A program made the translations under genes and the position numbers. This document shows, piece by piece, positions 52,401 through 57,652 of a DNA stretch of 64,000 nt (position 1 is the stretch's first letter; each line of letters opens with the position of its first letter). Location of the stretch: NCBI GenBank assembly GCA_036244855.1, contig BQKZ01000763.1, positions 1 to 64,000 of the forward strand, written 5' to 3'. The DNA comes from Temnopleurus reevesii (Eukaryota; Echinodermata; Echinoidea; Temnopleuroida; Temnopleuridae). The notes beneath the pieces are model-generated. The model had not been told where the DNA came from. It worked only from the letters and a program-made list of their open reading frames with translations, and did not search any database.

Positions 52401-53755
52401 TATGTCATTAACAGAAGGGACAAAAGACAAAGCAACAATATCTATTTGAAGCATTTGCAAAACCCAGATGCGCCCCCAAAAATTTTGGACAAGAATTTGG
52501 GTGAAATTGGAAATTTCCCATGCATAATTGACCTTTACCTGTAAAGGTTATGGTCAAATCACTGTGAATAGGAGGGACAAAGGATTATGACAATATAAAC
52601 AATGCTTATTGAAGCATTCACATGAGCTAAATACACCCAAAAGAAATTTCCCCACAGCAGAATATGACAGTTATCTTCCCAATTGTCAGCATTAGTTTCA
52701 ATTTGTCTATAGTTAGAATTGTGTCAATGACAGTTTTTTAAACCAGCTAAATTTTCTAAAAGTAAATTCTGCATTTCCTACTACTTCATGATCAGATTAA
52801 GAAAAAAGAATGTTTCTCAATTTGTCCCTTTATTTCAATGATTCACAGTTTTTTTAAGAAGTCAAATTTTCAACAAGCCTTCCCTACACCTCTACTGGCA
52901 TATTTAAAAAAAAATCTAATGATAATCTCTGAATATATTTTTTCCTTTATTCCTATCATCAACAGTTCCACATCCTCCTCCCGATCACCTTTGTCTTGGC
53001 ATGCATCTTCTTGGTGATCATGGGAACGGTGGCCGCGCCCATGGATACATTAATAGGTCTCGCTATCACCCTGACGGGTTTCCCAGTCTACTTCCTCTGC
53101 GTGTGGTATAAGAAGAAACCAGACTTCATCATGAAAATGAACAGTAAGTATTTCTTAATCCCTTTATTTAGGTCTACTAGGAGGTGTTTCAACAAGTTAC
53201 AAACTACTTTTAGATTGTTTGTTGTCAGACATGATGTGTGCAGGCACCACTATTTGGCAGCTCCACATCAAGCTCCTCCCTCTTCTTCACTATATATGTA
53301 ATGTTTGATGTACGGCGCCTTAAAGCGTCATTGGTGATGGACCTGTGCGCCTCAAAAGAAATCACCATTATTGTTATTCTCGTGCTGGATGATTTGGAAT
53401 CCTATAGCACTCACTAATGTACTCCAGTCATTCTTTCTTAAAGTCAACTTTAATAACAATTTGGCGAAATACTGCCCTCGTGTAATTTGATGGAATATGA
53501 TGGAATTGTTTCATATTCTATGAAATCATTCTCCCATTTTCACTTTTTTAAAGAATATCTACGGTACTTTATAGCAATGACATGATTTTGTTCTTTGCTA
53601 AGAAGACATATTTCTCAAGTTTTCGCATTTTAGTTCTATCATGTACTTATTATTCTGTCAACCATGAACTTTTATTATTCTATTCTTTTGCAGAGAAAAT
53701 CACAGTCTTCGTGCAGAAGTTATTCGTCGTCGTCAGTGAGGAAAAAGAGTTGTGA
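8479..53755 (+). CDS. SLC7A-like: SLC7A LAT/y+LAT-type amino acid transporter, isoform A (exon 1A + exons 2-10)
   Basis: Spliced model: 8479-9013, 38030-38155, 42129-42225, 44223-44267, 45160-45283, 46251-46354, 47057-47153, 52183-52332, 52966-53143, 53694-53755. The total is 1518 nt, or 505 aa plus a stop, in the usual size range of LAT1, LAT2 and y+LAT light chains (about 507-535 aa). The family is a 12-helix APC-fold plasma-membrane exchanger that works as a disulfide-linked heterodimer with an SLC3 glycoprotein. Seen: GSGIF at residues 62-66 (TM1), Cys163 in the TM3-TM4 loop, ATRVQD after TM4, [15 protein letters not shown] around 248 (TM6), [24 protein letters not shown] and ERPIK. The first intron would be 29 kb and would skip exon 1B, which has no coding-side acceptor. 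Sequence features mix LAT1/LAT2 and y+LAT traits (PTGQ in TM3 and a FEGS loop are y+LAT-like; AWN in TM6 is LAT-like), so the exact subfamily is open. Family assignment is very sure; joining 1A to exon 2 is inferred from phase and absence of any other partner exon. Confidence 0.8.
9184..9339. mobile_element. Hairpin element, TTTCCGT family, copy 2
   Basis: Matches the copies at 4294 and 46500 in order (aaataaagtgggtcatg, gtattgaactgtgc, cattacaaaggagcattg) and ends in cggaaatag. It lies in intron 1A just behind exon 1A. Confidence 0.6.
9427..9940 (+). repeat. Three-unit tandem repeat of 165-177 bp in intron 1A
   Basis: Units start at 9427, 9604 and 9769 with aaatcattt-taatcttcg. Each contains atgttcattgtagtcatgac, an actTAGAGGAGG block and atgttcagatttaatctttt. 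Short ORFs beginning MFIVVMTS are artefacts of this repeat. Confidence 0.85.
10151..10187 (+). repeat. (GA)n microsatellite
   Basis: About 18 uninterrupted GA dinucleotides. Confidence 0.95.
10388..10622 (+). mobile_element. tRNA-derived SINE
   Basis: The head has an A-box-like TGGCTCAGTGGGAGAGCG and a B-box-like GTGTTCGATCC about 35 nt later, as in a tRNA promoter. A body with no further tRNA pairing follows, ending in (ATT)n. The tRNA fold is imperfect, so a SINE is more likely than a tRNA gene. Confidence 0.65.
10623..12195. other. Intron 1A sequence, nothing recognised
   Basis: AT-rich. A loose pair of similar stretches (11520-11600 and 11640-11730, both with ttccattttcccttga and ggaaatgtattgacttggtttt) indicates a small local duplication. 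Confidence 0.5.
12196..12450. mobile_element. 250-bp hairpin element (GCGTTTTTAGCCTGC family), copy 1
   Basis: The ends AAGACCGACTCACAC and GGAGTCGGCCTT are inverted. Inner blocks cgtttttagcctgc / gcaggttaaaaacg and gaacgtc-type arms near the centre pair almost along the full length. It is a full-length palindrome inside AT-rich intron and clearly more GC-rich than its flanks. Confidence 0.75.
13390..13411 (+). repeat. (GT)n microsatellite within a 200-bp GT-rich stretch
   Basis: A GT run in a TG-rich region extending from about 13310 to 13550, giving spurious Cys/Val-rich ORFs. Confidence 0.9.
14036..14297 (-). mobile_element. tRNA-derived SINE, minus strand
   Basis: On the minus strand it starts GGAGGTGTCGTGGTGTAG, with an A-box (GTGGTGTAGTAGTT) and a body with ATGGCGTTAATTTCCTTC, then CACTCGACCCAGG. 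These blocks match the plus-strand copy at 61591-61888 in the same order. Confidence 0.75.
14700..14905. mobile_element. Long-TIR hairpin element (GGACAA family), copy 1
   Basis: The left arm has AACAACTTAATTCAAGCATT then CACAATAGCT; the right arm is its inverted match (AGCTATTGTGAATT ... GAAGTTGTTTAATTTGTCC). It shares arms and order with 61052-61229. Confidence 0.65.
14906..18270. other. Intron 1A sequence, no gene recognised
   Basis: AT-rich sequence. A stretch at 15390-15440 (gaatatgcagatatgggtgc ... gtcctcaactggactacca) recurs at 39932-39985, so it is an old dispersed repeat. A 161-codon minus-strand ORF at 14860-15345 overlaps a hairpin element and has no family resemblance. Confidence 0.45.
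18275..18402. mobile_element. Short hairpin element (CTGTAACATAAAAG family), copy 1
   Basis: The ends GGGCCTGTAACATAAAAGAG and CTTTTATGTTACAGGTCCC are inverted. The centre holds ttacgataaatatttatcgtaa, a perfect palindrome. Related copies are at 42348 (nested) and 54541. Confidence 0.75.
18807..19088 (+). repeat. Two-unit tandem repeat, ~150 bp
   Basis: Both units start ggataaactagaccgctaat (18808 and 18957) and end with a block like tgagatacgacagt. The units differ by small indels. Confidence 0.85.
19089..24331. other. Intron 1A sequence, no gene recognised
   Basis: AT-rich. The small ORFs have no domain or splice structure. A run of 11 G occurs at 20030, and a run of 16 G at 24314 abuts the assembly gap. 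Confidence 0.5.
24332..24709. other. Assembly gap (378 N)
   Basis: Runs of N directly after T13 and G16. The apparent ORFs across it are artefacts. Confidence 1.
24710..25840. other. Intron 1A sequence, nothing recognised
   Basis: AT-rich intronic sequence between the gap and a hairpin element. Confidence 0.5.
25841..26088. mobile_element. 250-bp hairpin element (GCGTTTTTAGCCTGC family), copy 2
   Basis: The ends AAGCCTGCGTCACACCTTTG and its inverse (AAGGTGTGACGCAGGCTT) match at the far termini. The inner arms are shared with copies at 12196 and 26793. Confidence 0.8.
26793..27040. mobile_element. 250-bp hairpin element (GCGTTTTTAGCCTGC family), copy 3
   Basis: AAGACTGACTCACACCTTTG at the left and CAAAGGTGTGAGTTGGCCTT at the right are near-perfect inverses. 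It is flanked by TTA on the left, with TTA/TAA at the right boundary depending on where the end is placed. Confidence 0.8.
27141..27297. mobile_element. Short hairpin element (GGGC...CCCTATTGCAT)
   Basis: Left GGGCCAGCGCCCTATTGCAT, right AATGTAATAGGGCCC; inner arms gcgcaactaaaatt and ttctcagttgcattt pair imperfectly. Seen once in this form in the window. Confidence 0.5.
27298..29604. other. Intron 1A sequence, no gene recognised
   Basis: AT-rich. A diverged copy of the CTGTAACATAAAAG hairpin may begin at about 27300. Poly-T/poly-G tract at 28268-28292. Confidence 0.45.
29605..29938. mobile_element. 334-bp TIR element with 9-bp target site duplications (MULE-like)
   Basis: Terminal inverted repeats of about 37 bp: GGTAGGCACTTCTTGGTCTC then CGGCGGGACACACCGCG at the left, with the inverse at the right (one or two mismatches). 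Direct 9-bp flanks CTTGAATGT lie at 29596-29604 and 29939-29947. Long TIRs plus a 9-bp duplication are the pattern of Mutator-like elements. The interior has no coding capacity, so it is nonautonomous. Confidence 0.85.
29948..31040. other. Intron 1A sequence, no gene recognised
   Basis: AT-rich, with an A-rich tract at 30800-30840 followed by a short G run. No coding signal. Confidence 0.5.
31055..31110 (+). repeat. (GAA)n microsatellite
   Basis: About 17 AGA/GAA triplets, encoding a spurious poly-Arg run. Confidence 0.95.
31784..32324 (+). CDS. Exon 1B: alternative first coding exon (N-terminus and TM1-TM3)
   Basis: ATG at 31784 has a good context (gacATGg) and an in-frame TAG lies upstream at 31718. 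It encodes 180 residues plus one base and ends at donor GTAAGC (32325). Phase is identical to exon 1A. The first 46 residues are acidic, polar and Gly/Ser/Asp-rich ([18 protein letters not shown]) and unlike the 1A N-terminus. From residue 50 on it matches 1A at 97 of 131 positions without gaps. TM1 holds [17 protein letters not shown]3 holds [17 protein letters not shown], and Cys165 lies in EDCPPPD. A possible acceptor (ctacag at about 31655) leaves room for an upstream noncoding exon. Differences from 1A are mostly conservative, which argues that both copies are under selection. Confidence 0.92.
31784..53755 (+). CDS. SLC7A-like: SLC7A LAT/y+LAT-type amino acid transporter, isoform B (exon 1B + exons 2-10)
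   Basis: Spliced model: 31784-32324 joined to the same nine downstream exons as isoform A (38030 to 53755). The total is 1524 nt, or 507 aa plus a stop. The protein is a multi-pass sodium-independent amino acid exchanger light chain by family. Exon 1B carries the cytoplasmic N-terminus and TM1-TM3, exon 2 TM4, exon 3 the TM5-TM6 region, exons 4-7 TM6-TM9, and exons 8-10 TM10-TM12 and a short C-terminus. GSGIF is at residues 64-68, the heavy-chain cysteine at 165, FAYAAW at 250-255. The C-terminus ends with an acidic-lysine tail and is short, as in LAT1. Exon 1B lies 5.7 kb from exon 2, against 29 kb for exon 1A, so B is likely the default isoform. All junctions preserve the reading frame. Confidence 0.9.
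32400..32600 (+). repeat. (GAT)n-rich tract in intron after exon 1B
   Basis: Recurrent gatgatgatga and related triplets interrupted by unique sequence. Confidence 0.8.
32910..33260 (+). repeat. Local duplication and purine microsatellite, with one ambiguous base
   Basis: tttcatgtgtctagtggaag followed by aagcagaag occurs at 32932 and again at 33074. The second copy follows an N at 33063 and a C-run. GAA/AGG-rich sequence fills the rest, with (GAA)n at 33215-33240. Could be a real tandem duplication or an assembly joint. Confidence 0.7.
33261..36939. other. Intron 1 sequence, no gene recognised
   Basis: AT-rich. A partial copy of the AATAGGC hairpin family starts at about 33762 (ataggcgggttta, then ggtgcaaattttatg). 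Small ORFs have no resemblance to known families. Confidence 0.45.
36940..37069. mobile_element. 130-bp GC-rich hairpin element (GCCCCGGTCACAT family), copy 1
   Basis: The ends GCCCCGGTCACATAGGACC and GGTCCTATGTGACCGGGGC are exact inverses. Inner arms with agcaacacgattca / tgaatcgtgttgct also pair. It is flanked by TAA on both sides, a 3-bp target duplication. Four copies occur in the window. Confidence 0.85.
37854..37935 (+). pseudogene. Partial decoy copy of exon 2 with its own splice acceptor
   Basis: A near-identical copy of the last part of intron 1 and the first ~62 nt of exon 2 lies 176 bp upstream of the true exon. The acceptor (tttttctgcag) and the codons for [17 protein letters not shown] are conserved. 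The sequence then diverges and reaches an in-frame TGA at 37935-37937. A possible donor (GTGAGC at 37936) would give an 82-nt exon, not a multiple of three, shifting the frame against exon 2. Splicing to this acceptor would therefore end the protein early. A further weak echo of the same unit (tgtccaagatgtcat ... gagcaaaac) occurs near 37690-37745, so the block is a decayed tandem array of about three units. Confidence 0.8.
38030..38155 (+). CDS. Exon 2 (TM4 and following loop), shared
   Basis: Acceptor tttttctgcag ends at 38029; donor GTAAGT begins at 38156. The exon enters in phase 1 and leaves in phase 1. It encodes (T or A)[20 protein letters not shown] and then a hydrophobic stretch, [22 protein letters not shown] is a hallmark of LAT-type SLC7A proteins just before TM5. 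The split first codon reads Thr with exon 1A and Ala with exon 1B, so the isoforms differ by one residue at the junction itself. Confidence 0.93.
38156..39182. other. Intron 2, nothing recognised apart from a G17 run
   Basis: AT-rich sequence with a 17-G homopolymer at 38280. Confidence 0.5.
39183..39416. mobile_element. Imperfect hairpin element in intron 2
   Basis: Left CTCCCTCACACAT with inner GGAAGCTTACACGTGCAGCG; right GTGCTGCACTTTCAAGCTTCC-type arm and a CACATCTAGGTGGGAGAG end. The arms pair with many mismatches. Confidence 0.4.
40026..40860 (+). repeat. Three-unit tandem repeat in intron 2, first unit interrupted
   Basis: Units start with ggttagtta-aaaaacat at 40027, 40510 and 40729. 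They share gaaaattcttcaatgtg, a ttgaatgaaga-ttgatgccc-type block, and a tttttacctttcc stretch. The first unit is opened by the hairpin element at 40053-40261. Confidence 0.75.
40053..40261. mobile_element. 209-bp hairpin element inserted in a tandem repeat unit
   Basis: The ends CTTAAAACGA and TCGTTTTAAG are inverted; inner arms AAAATGACTCG-AAAGTAGTCA and TTGGCTCTCAGCTGACTACT pair. Sequence on either side is contiguous in the other two units of the array, which proves insertion. Confidence 0.7.
40862..42128. other. Intron 2 remainder, nothing recognised
   Basis: AT-rich. A short segment at 41266-41335 (aaatcgtgg ... gtcgtgcaattgtcag) loosely resembles the right end of the inverted-repeat element at 62321-62854. 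Confidence 0.4.
42129..42225 (+). CDS. Exon 3 (loop and TM6), shared
   Basis: Acceptor tatttacag ends at 42128; donor GTAAGT begins at 42226. It enters in phase 1 and leaves in phase 2, splitting the Trp codon of the TM6 motif. The encoded segment has an extracellular FEGSKNG loop and then [13 protein letters not shown]. Family members usually have a Gly or Ser pair before this Trp (for example FAYGGWN in LAT1/LAT2 and SYSGWD in y+LAT). Here both positions are Ala. Confidence 0.93.
42348..42671. mobile_element. Hairpin element (CTGTAACATAAAAG family), copy 2, split by a nested element
   Basis: Left arm GGGAGCTGTAACATAAAAGA-catcgcgatcaatcgc is interrupted at about 42385. It resumes at about 42612 with acacatggtttccaagagac and ttgcgattgatatcaatcgt. 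Read on the minus strand, the two parts join in the order seen in the copy at 54541. Confidence 0.65.
42385..42611. mobile_element. Nested hairpin element (AATAGGC family), copy 1
   Basis: Ends AATAGGCGGGTTTACTAATA and, inverted, AATAGGCTGGTTTACTTATA. Shares cttgacaacccgaaagcttgcc and a gacatagcaacaag block with the copy at 55799. It sits inside another hairpin element. Confidence 0.7.
42779..42913. mobile_element. 130-bp GC-rich hairpin element (GCCCCGGTCACAT family), copy 2, diverged
   Basis: GGCCCCAGTCACATAGAGGC at the left, ATGTGACAGGGGC at the right; inner acacgattcaatacgactct and its inverse are retained. It has more mismatches than copies 1, 3 and 4, so it is older. Confidence 0.75.
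42917..43158. mobile_element. 242-bp TIR element abutting the previous one
   Basis: GGTTCACACTGAGAGCCGAAAC at the left begins with a perfect inverse of AGTGTGAACC at the right; GCCGAAAC pairs with GTTTCGGC. Inner arms pair weakly. Only this copy seen. Confidence 0.6.
43159..43856. other. Intron 3, nothing recognised
   Basis: AT-rich with a TTTA microsatellite at about 43337-43365. Confidence 0.5.
43857..44190 (+). repeat. Three-unit tandem repeat (~110 bp) before exon 4
   Basis: Units begin with aaacattt-cctctttctg at about 43857, 43967 and 44075. Each contains tagtaatagaa, ttttataatactt-type and acatatttggtaatgtttgt blocks. The array ends about 30 bp before the exon 4 acceptor. Confidence 0.8.
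44223..44267 (+). CDS. Exon 4 (45-nt micro-sized exon after TM6), shared
   Basis: Acceptor tctcaacag ends at 44222; donor GTAATT, weaker than the others, begins at 44268. It encodes [14 protein letters not shown] and completes the TM6 Trp codon. The LNY-TEE signature is typical of all heteromeric SLC7A transporters. It is too short to appear as an ORF on its own; the call rests on phase, splice sites and family match. A tandem repeat array (43857-44190) abuts the acceptor. Confidence 0.9.
44930..45045 (+). repeat. Dispersed 115-bp repeat, copy 1 (intron 4)
   Basis: gatattagagcgaaaacttt, gaacattgtggaaatttactc and acttgaaagtacattgaaag are repeated nearly identically at 47525-47640 in intron 7. 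Function unknown. Confidence 0.8.
45160..45283 (+). CDS. Exon 5 (TM7 and loop), shared
   Basis: Acceptor actcttgcag ends at 45159; donor GTAAGT begins at 45284. It enters in phase 2 and leaves in phase 0. It encodes [20 protein letters not shown] followed by [25 protein letters not shown] and the SNAVAV motif match the LAT/asc branch. The hydrophobic stretch is TM7. Confidence 0.93.
45325..45466. mobile_element. 142-bp hairpin element in intron 5
   Basis: GTGTTTCCGAAATCGGTAGA at the left and its inverse near the right end (TCCACCAACTTCGAAAACAC); gaggcatgtgaacg pairs with cgttcacaggcttc. Confidence 0.65.
45863..45991. mobile_element. 130-bp GC-rich hairpin element (GCCCCGGTCACAT family), copy 3
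   Basis: AGCCCCGGTCACATAAGACC and GGTCCTATGTGACCGGGGCT ends. TTA lies on both sides, a clean 3-bp target duplication. In intron 5. Confidence 0.85.
46251..46354 (+). CDS. Exon 6 (TM8 region), shared
   Basis: Acceptor ttgttttcag ends at 46250; donor GTAAGG begins at 46355. It enters in phase 0 and leaves in phase 2. It encodes [20 protein letters not shown] then [14 protein letters not shown]. The STFGGVNG motif is conserved in TM8 of LAT-type transporters. Confidence 0.93.
46500..46650. mobile_element. Hairpin element, TTTCCGT family, copy 3 (best preserved)
   Basis: CTATTTCCGTAAATTTAAG and, inverted, CTATTTCCGTAAAATTAAG. The interior matches copies at 4294 and 9184. In intron 6. Confidence 0.75.
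47057..47153 (+). CDS. Exon 7 (end of TM8, intracellular loop, start of TM9), shared
   Basis: Acceptor caaacag ends at 47056; donor GTAAGA begins at 47154. It enters in phase 2 and leaves in phase 0. It encodes [20 protein letters not shown] and then [12 protein letters not shown]. The AREG-LP-LAMI and TP-P-L pattern is the classic intracellular loop of SLC7A light chains. Confidence 0.93.
47226..47384. mobile_element. 159-bp hairpin element in intron 7
   Basis: GGGCGGCGTTTCACCACAAG and, inverted, GGGCGGTGTTTCATCAAATC. A related, interrupted copy seems to be at 53171-53490. Confidence 0.6.
47525..47640 (+). repeat. Dispersed 115-bp repeat, copy 2 (intron 7)
   Basis: Near-identical to 44930-45045, same orientation. 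Confidence 0.8.
47641..51780. other. Intron 7, no gene recognised apart from exon 8 decoys at its end
   Basis: AT-rich. C16 run at 51516. Small ORFs (for example at 49070 and 50618) have no family match, splice structure or composition shift. Confidence 0.5.
51784..51841 (+). pseudogene. Decoy copy 1 of the 5' part of exon 8, with acceptor
   Basis: catacag precedes about 58 nt almost identical to the start of exon 8 (TGTC-GATGTC-ATCTTGTA and on to CTGCTCAACTACTTCA). It lacks 4 nt in the GTGTTTGTGCC stretch, which shifts the frame and leads to a stop downstream. After the match the sequence changes to intron-like attccttatt. It has no convincing donor. I read it as a broken partial exon duplication. 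Confidence 0.78.
51970..52028 (+). pseudogene. Decoy copy 2 of the 5' part of exon 8, with acceptor
   Basis: ttttcag precedes about 59 nt that match the start of exon 8 more closely than copy 1. A 2-nt deletion in GACTCTCTGCTC breaks the frame, and a TAA follows within seven codons. The 3' flank (attccttataaatgat, then a run with tttcattttttacattttc) is the same as behind copy 1, so the duplicated unit includes both exon start and intron. The spacing of the three copies is 186 and 213 bp. Confidence 0.78.
52183..52332 (+). CDS. Exon 8 (TM9-TM10), shared
   Basis: Acceptor tcatctgcag ends at 52182; donor GTAGGT begins at 52333. It is exactly 50 codons, phase 0 to phase 0. It encodes [20 protein letters not shown], then [19 protein letters not shown] and [17 protein letters not shown] is the conserved intracellular motif before TM11 in LAT1 and b0,+AT. 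Two damaged copies of its 5' part lie upstream (51784 and 51970). Confidence 0.93.
52966..53143 (+). CDS. Exon 9 (TM11-TM12), shared
   Basis: Acceptor tcatcaacag ends at 52965; donor GTAAGT begins at 53144. It enters in phase 0 and leaves in phase 1. It encodes [20 protein letters not shown], a loop, then [20 protein letters not shown]. The TG-PVYFL-V motif in the last helix is typical of LAT1/LAT2. Confidence 0.93.
53171..53490. mobile_element. Diverged hairpin element with embedded SINE tail (intron 9)
   Basis: The outer arms (aggtgtttcaacaagttaca at the left; gtactccagtcatt and tttggcgaaatactgccctc at the right) resemble the element at 47226. The interior at 53309-53379 (tacggcgccttaaagcg, cctgtgcgcc, aaatcaccattattgttatt) looks like the tail of a tRNA-derived SINE. 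Confidence 0.45.
53694..53755 (+). CDS. Exon 10 (C-terminal tail and stop), shared
   Basis: Acceptor ttcttttgcag ends at 53693. The exon enters in phase 1 and encodes [20 protein letters not shown] followed by TGA at 53753-53755. Family members end with a similar amphipathic segment (QKLMQVV in LAT1). The tail is short, without the long C-terminus of LAT2. Confidence 0.9.
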
Positions 53756-53895
53756 TACATACCTTCCGATGCGGACTTGAACTCTATAAAATGAAAAAGA
53801 AAAAAAAAAAGCTCTGAAAAAAAATCTCATAGAAATAGACTAGCGCTCCCCTGGATGAACTTTTATTCTGTCAGCTGTTAGGGCAGAACAAGTGG

Positions 53896-54346
53896 TGAAG
53901 CATCAATGTTTAAAGCTGCAATAATGATGCGAGTTCCCAAGGCACCAGAGTGGCTTCTGTTTCGGGTTACAGACAGACGGATTGTGAAACTGGCGTACGT
54001 CACGTAAGAATGCTCGCTATGCTACCGTGTGACTACGTGATGAAGCATCAATGTTTAAAACTGCAATAATGATGCGAGTTTCCACGGCACCAAGGTAAAT
54101 TCTGTTTCGAGTTCGGAAATAAGAGGCAGGCAGATGGATGTTTGAACTGGCGTACGTCACGTAAGAATGCTCGCTGTGTTACCGTGTGACTTCGTGATGA
54201 AGCATCCATGTTTAAAACTGCAATAATGATGCGAGTTCCCACGACACCAAGATAACTTCTGTTTCGTGTTCGGAAACACGAGGCAGGCAGACGGATGTTT
54301 GAACTGGTGTACGTCACGAAAGAATGCTCGCTATGCTGTGTGACCC
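53896..54346 (+). repeat. Three-unit tandem repeat (~145-157 bp) in putative 3' UTR
   Basis: Units start with tgaagcatc-atgtttaaa at 53896, 54041 and 54198. Each has gcaataatgatgcgagtt, cttctgtttcg, and ggcgtacgtcacgtaagaat blocks. The ACGTCAC core is kept in every unit. Confidence 0.9.
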
Positions 54347-54540
54347 AGGAAAACACCTTTGTCGAGATGCTCTATTTCAAGTTCACCAGACCAGGTCCCT
54401 TGTATTTGCAATATGCTTGAAAAAGAATTTTCTTTAAAAAGAATTTTCTTCTGAAATTTCAAACCAGAAGAATCATTAGTTTAACCTGCTTTAGGTCTTA
54501 TAGGTTTGATATAGCTTTTAGATATGCTCTTCATACACCT

Positions 54541-54662
54541 GGGCACCGTAACATAAAAGCCTTCCAATCGAGCGTACAATTGATATCGATCGCAAGTCTA
54601 TGGGAAAACATGTCTTTAAGTTTACGATTGATTACAACTTGTTTTTTGTTATGGGACGCTGG
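54541..54662. mobile_element. Hairpin element (CTGTAACATAAAAG family), copy 3
   Basis: GGGCACCGTAACATAAAAGC at the left; ttgttatgggacgctgg at the right. Central gatatcgatcgcaag block shared with the split copy at 42348. Confidence 0.6.
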
Positions 54663-55798
54663 TGATATTCTGTAAAAGTTGTGAAACACTCATTCTCTGA
54701 CAGATACCAAGGCTACATACATTAATGGAAGTGTTTTCCAATTAAAAGATTCTCTTCATATACCTGGCATTGTTCTGTTCACGTTTTCAAACAGTGATTC
54801 TGTGACAGATACCATAGCTCCATACAGAGATGGGAGAACTCTCCTTTCAATCAAAGCTAAAGATTACATTGGATAAGTCAGTGCTGACTAATCTGCCACT
54901 GCGGCAAGCTTCATGAAGTACCCTCAGGGTGTTGATGTACAGATGCAATGTAACATCTCGAATACTGACATTTCCCTGAGCTTTTGAGCTACAGATTCAA
55001 ACATTAGATTTTATTTTTCAATTTTTTCACCCAAACACGAGCTTTCCAGGGCATCGGGTTTAAATCATTTGGACGGGGTGTATTTCATGAATAGTTCATA
55101 ACTGAAGAATTAATCAGCACTGACTTATCTTATGAAAACTTGTAGTTTCTTTTTGGTACTGTCTCTGTTACTTACTCTGGTAACTGTCTGAGAACGACAG
55201 CTTGTAGCCTCTAAATTTAGAGCTTTGAAATTGCAGAGAAAACTCGCATGATCTCATGTGCTCAAACATCTATCCCAAAGTAGAAAGGGATTCTATTTGT
55301 CTACCAGGATGTATCGGTAGATAAGAAAGGTGGTATTTGTTCACGTTGTAGGTATATCTTTTGTGATGATTTGATAGTCATACAAACATTTGATAAGTTT
55401 ATGAACGTTTCATGTGAAGATAACATACAATTATCAATGGGATTCTTCAAACAAAATGAATGTTTGCATCTAGATAAGCAATGTAATCCCCCTCCTTGAA
55501 AAAAATTAAAAAAAAAAAGTTTGCTAGAGAAAATGATAAAAAAAAATGATAAGAGAATATTTTTATAAGAAATATCCCTTGTTGCTAGAAATAGATTAGC
55601 AAAAGGATGACTTAGCAGCATTGAATGATCTATAGTTTATGCAGTAGAACCATTTTATTTTTTATTTCAATCTCAGATGATGAAATTAGAATTCGCTTGA
55701 TTGTTGAGTATATTTTTTGTGTGGCCTTTTCTTTGGCAGTGTGAAATACAGCTCTGGGAAAATACTAACCAAGATGATTTTTAAAGGAATTTACCACA

Positions 55799-56034
55799 AT
55801 TAGGCAGGTTTTCTAATAGGTGCAAATTTTACGCATTCTCTATAAACAAAGTTTGTTCTTGACAACCCAAAAGCTTGCCATAGGATAACCCGACAGAGCA
55901 ACAAGCAAATGTATGCAAACTGAATTCCAAGTATTGTAGCCCAATTGCGACTAACATGTCTAAGGAATACCATGTCACTTAGTTTGCTGCAAGAAACATG
56001 CATAAATTTGAATCTATTAGTAAACCGGCCTATT
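55799..56034. mobile_element. Hairpin element (AATAGGC family), copy 2
   Basis: Left TTAGGCAGGTTTTCTAATAG, right end inverted AATAGGCCGGTTTACTAATA; shares the interior with 42385-42611. Confidence 0.7.
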
Positions 56035-57003
56035 AAACATGGCAATTACAGAAATGGATTCATCTCATCATTTGCAATTATTTCGTCTTTAGCCATGATA
56101 TTTGGAGATTTATGCAAGTGATTTTATTTTGGGGTCTAAGAACTGTGATATGTCTAGTCTTCCAAACTGTTTTTTCTAGAATTTTCACAAAGATTTATTC
56201 TTTCAGGTATGATTTCTAAACATTGATGATACTTCATAAATGCCTTGTAAATAGCAAATTAATTAAAAAAAGAGCACCGTTGATGAATTTGCTTTTATCA
56301 TTCCAATCTATTTATTCTTGAATGGCCTGATATAAAGGCAGTCCATCCTTTGATGTAAATATTTTGCATCCAGCTCTACATTTTTCCATCCTCAAGTCTA
56401 TACTTTTTTTCAGAAATATTCAGCATTAGTCCCAGTAATGTATATTGGTGTTGCACTAGTATTCAAGACAATAAATCCAAGAAAATTGATCTATTGATTA
56501 TGTTTATATCGGCTTGAGATCCATTTTGAGTTACTCCTTTGCAGGAATACTAGAGATGCCAACCATTATGGAATATGCATGAGATTAGAAATTAATCATG
56601 TGAGTAGCTGAACTTGTGTACCAAACTTTTCTTTGAAAAAAAAGCATGGCAACAAAGACCTTTAAGTTAGTCATTCATGTTGATCGGGGTGAATAGCAAC
56701 ACAGGTGAACCAAATGTATCCTCCTGAAACAAAGCATGGCAACAAATACTTTAAATCTATCATTTCTGTAGGTCAGGGTGTAAGGACAAACAGCCGAACC
56801 AAATGTTTTCTCAAGTAAGAAAGCACGGTAATAAGGGTCTCTTAATCATTCATTCATAGAAATGAAAAACCGAACAGCTGAACCAAATTTGTTCTCATCT
56901 TAGAATGAATACCTTTTCTATGGCGTTCATTTGGGAAGTAACACTGAACATACTGGTACATTAGAATGCAATAATCAATATTTTGTAATGGTTGGCACTC
57001 CTA

Positions 57004-57180
57004 GGGGGTGTTGCTCAAAAGTTGCAATTGATCGCAAGTTGCAGTTGATCGGAACGCGCCAATCAAAATCATTGTTTCATGCACGTCTTTTTTAATGCGC
57101 AATACCGTGCGCAAATAAAAATGCGCGTTACAATTGGCAAAGTTGCAGTTGATTTGCAGTTGATTTTGAGCAACACCCCA
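57004..57180. mobile_element. 177-bp hairpin element (GGGTGTTGCTC family), copy 1
   Basis: GGGGGTGTTGCTCAAAAGTT and, inverted, GGGGTGTTGCTCAAAATCAA. Inner arms gcaattgatcgcaagttgca / tgcagttgatttgcag. Confidence 0.8.
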
Positions 57181-57476
57181 ATAGAGTCAAAAGGTTGTAC
57201 TTCTCAGAAATTATTTCCTAGACTAGTAATGTAATTGTTTGCTCAAATAAACGCACCTTATTTTTTATATGAAAAACACGTGAACTTGAATACGGCCTTA
57301 TGATATAGTACTTCTTATACAGGGTCTTACTATTTGAAGAAGTGTTTCTTTGAGGTCGCTATTGCTTATAAACTTGTGCTTCTTTCCTCTATTAATATTT
57401 ATGATGTAATGGCTAGAAGCTGTATTTGCCATATCTTACCAGAATAAGGGTTAAGGATCCAAGTTTGTCAATCTAA

Positions 57477-57652
57477 GGGGGTGTTGCTCAAAGGTTGCAA
57501 TTGATCGTAAGTTGCAGTTGATCGGTACGCGCCAATCAAAATCATTGTTTCATGTGCGTCTTATTAAATGCGCACACCACGGGCGAATGAAAATGCGCGT
57601 TACATTTTGCAAAGTTGCAGTTGATTAGCAGTTGATTTTGAGCAACACCCCC
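57477..57652. mobile_element. 176-bp hairpin element (GGGTGTTGCTC family), copy 2
   Basis: Same ends and interior as copy 1 300 bp upstream; same orientation, few differences. Confidence 0.8.
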
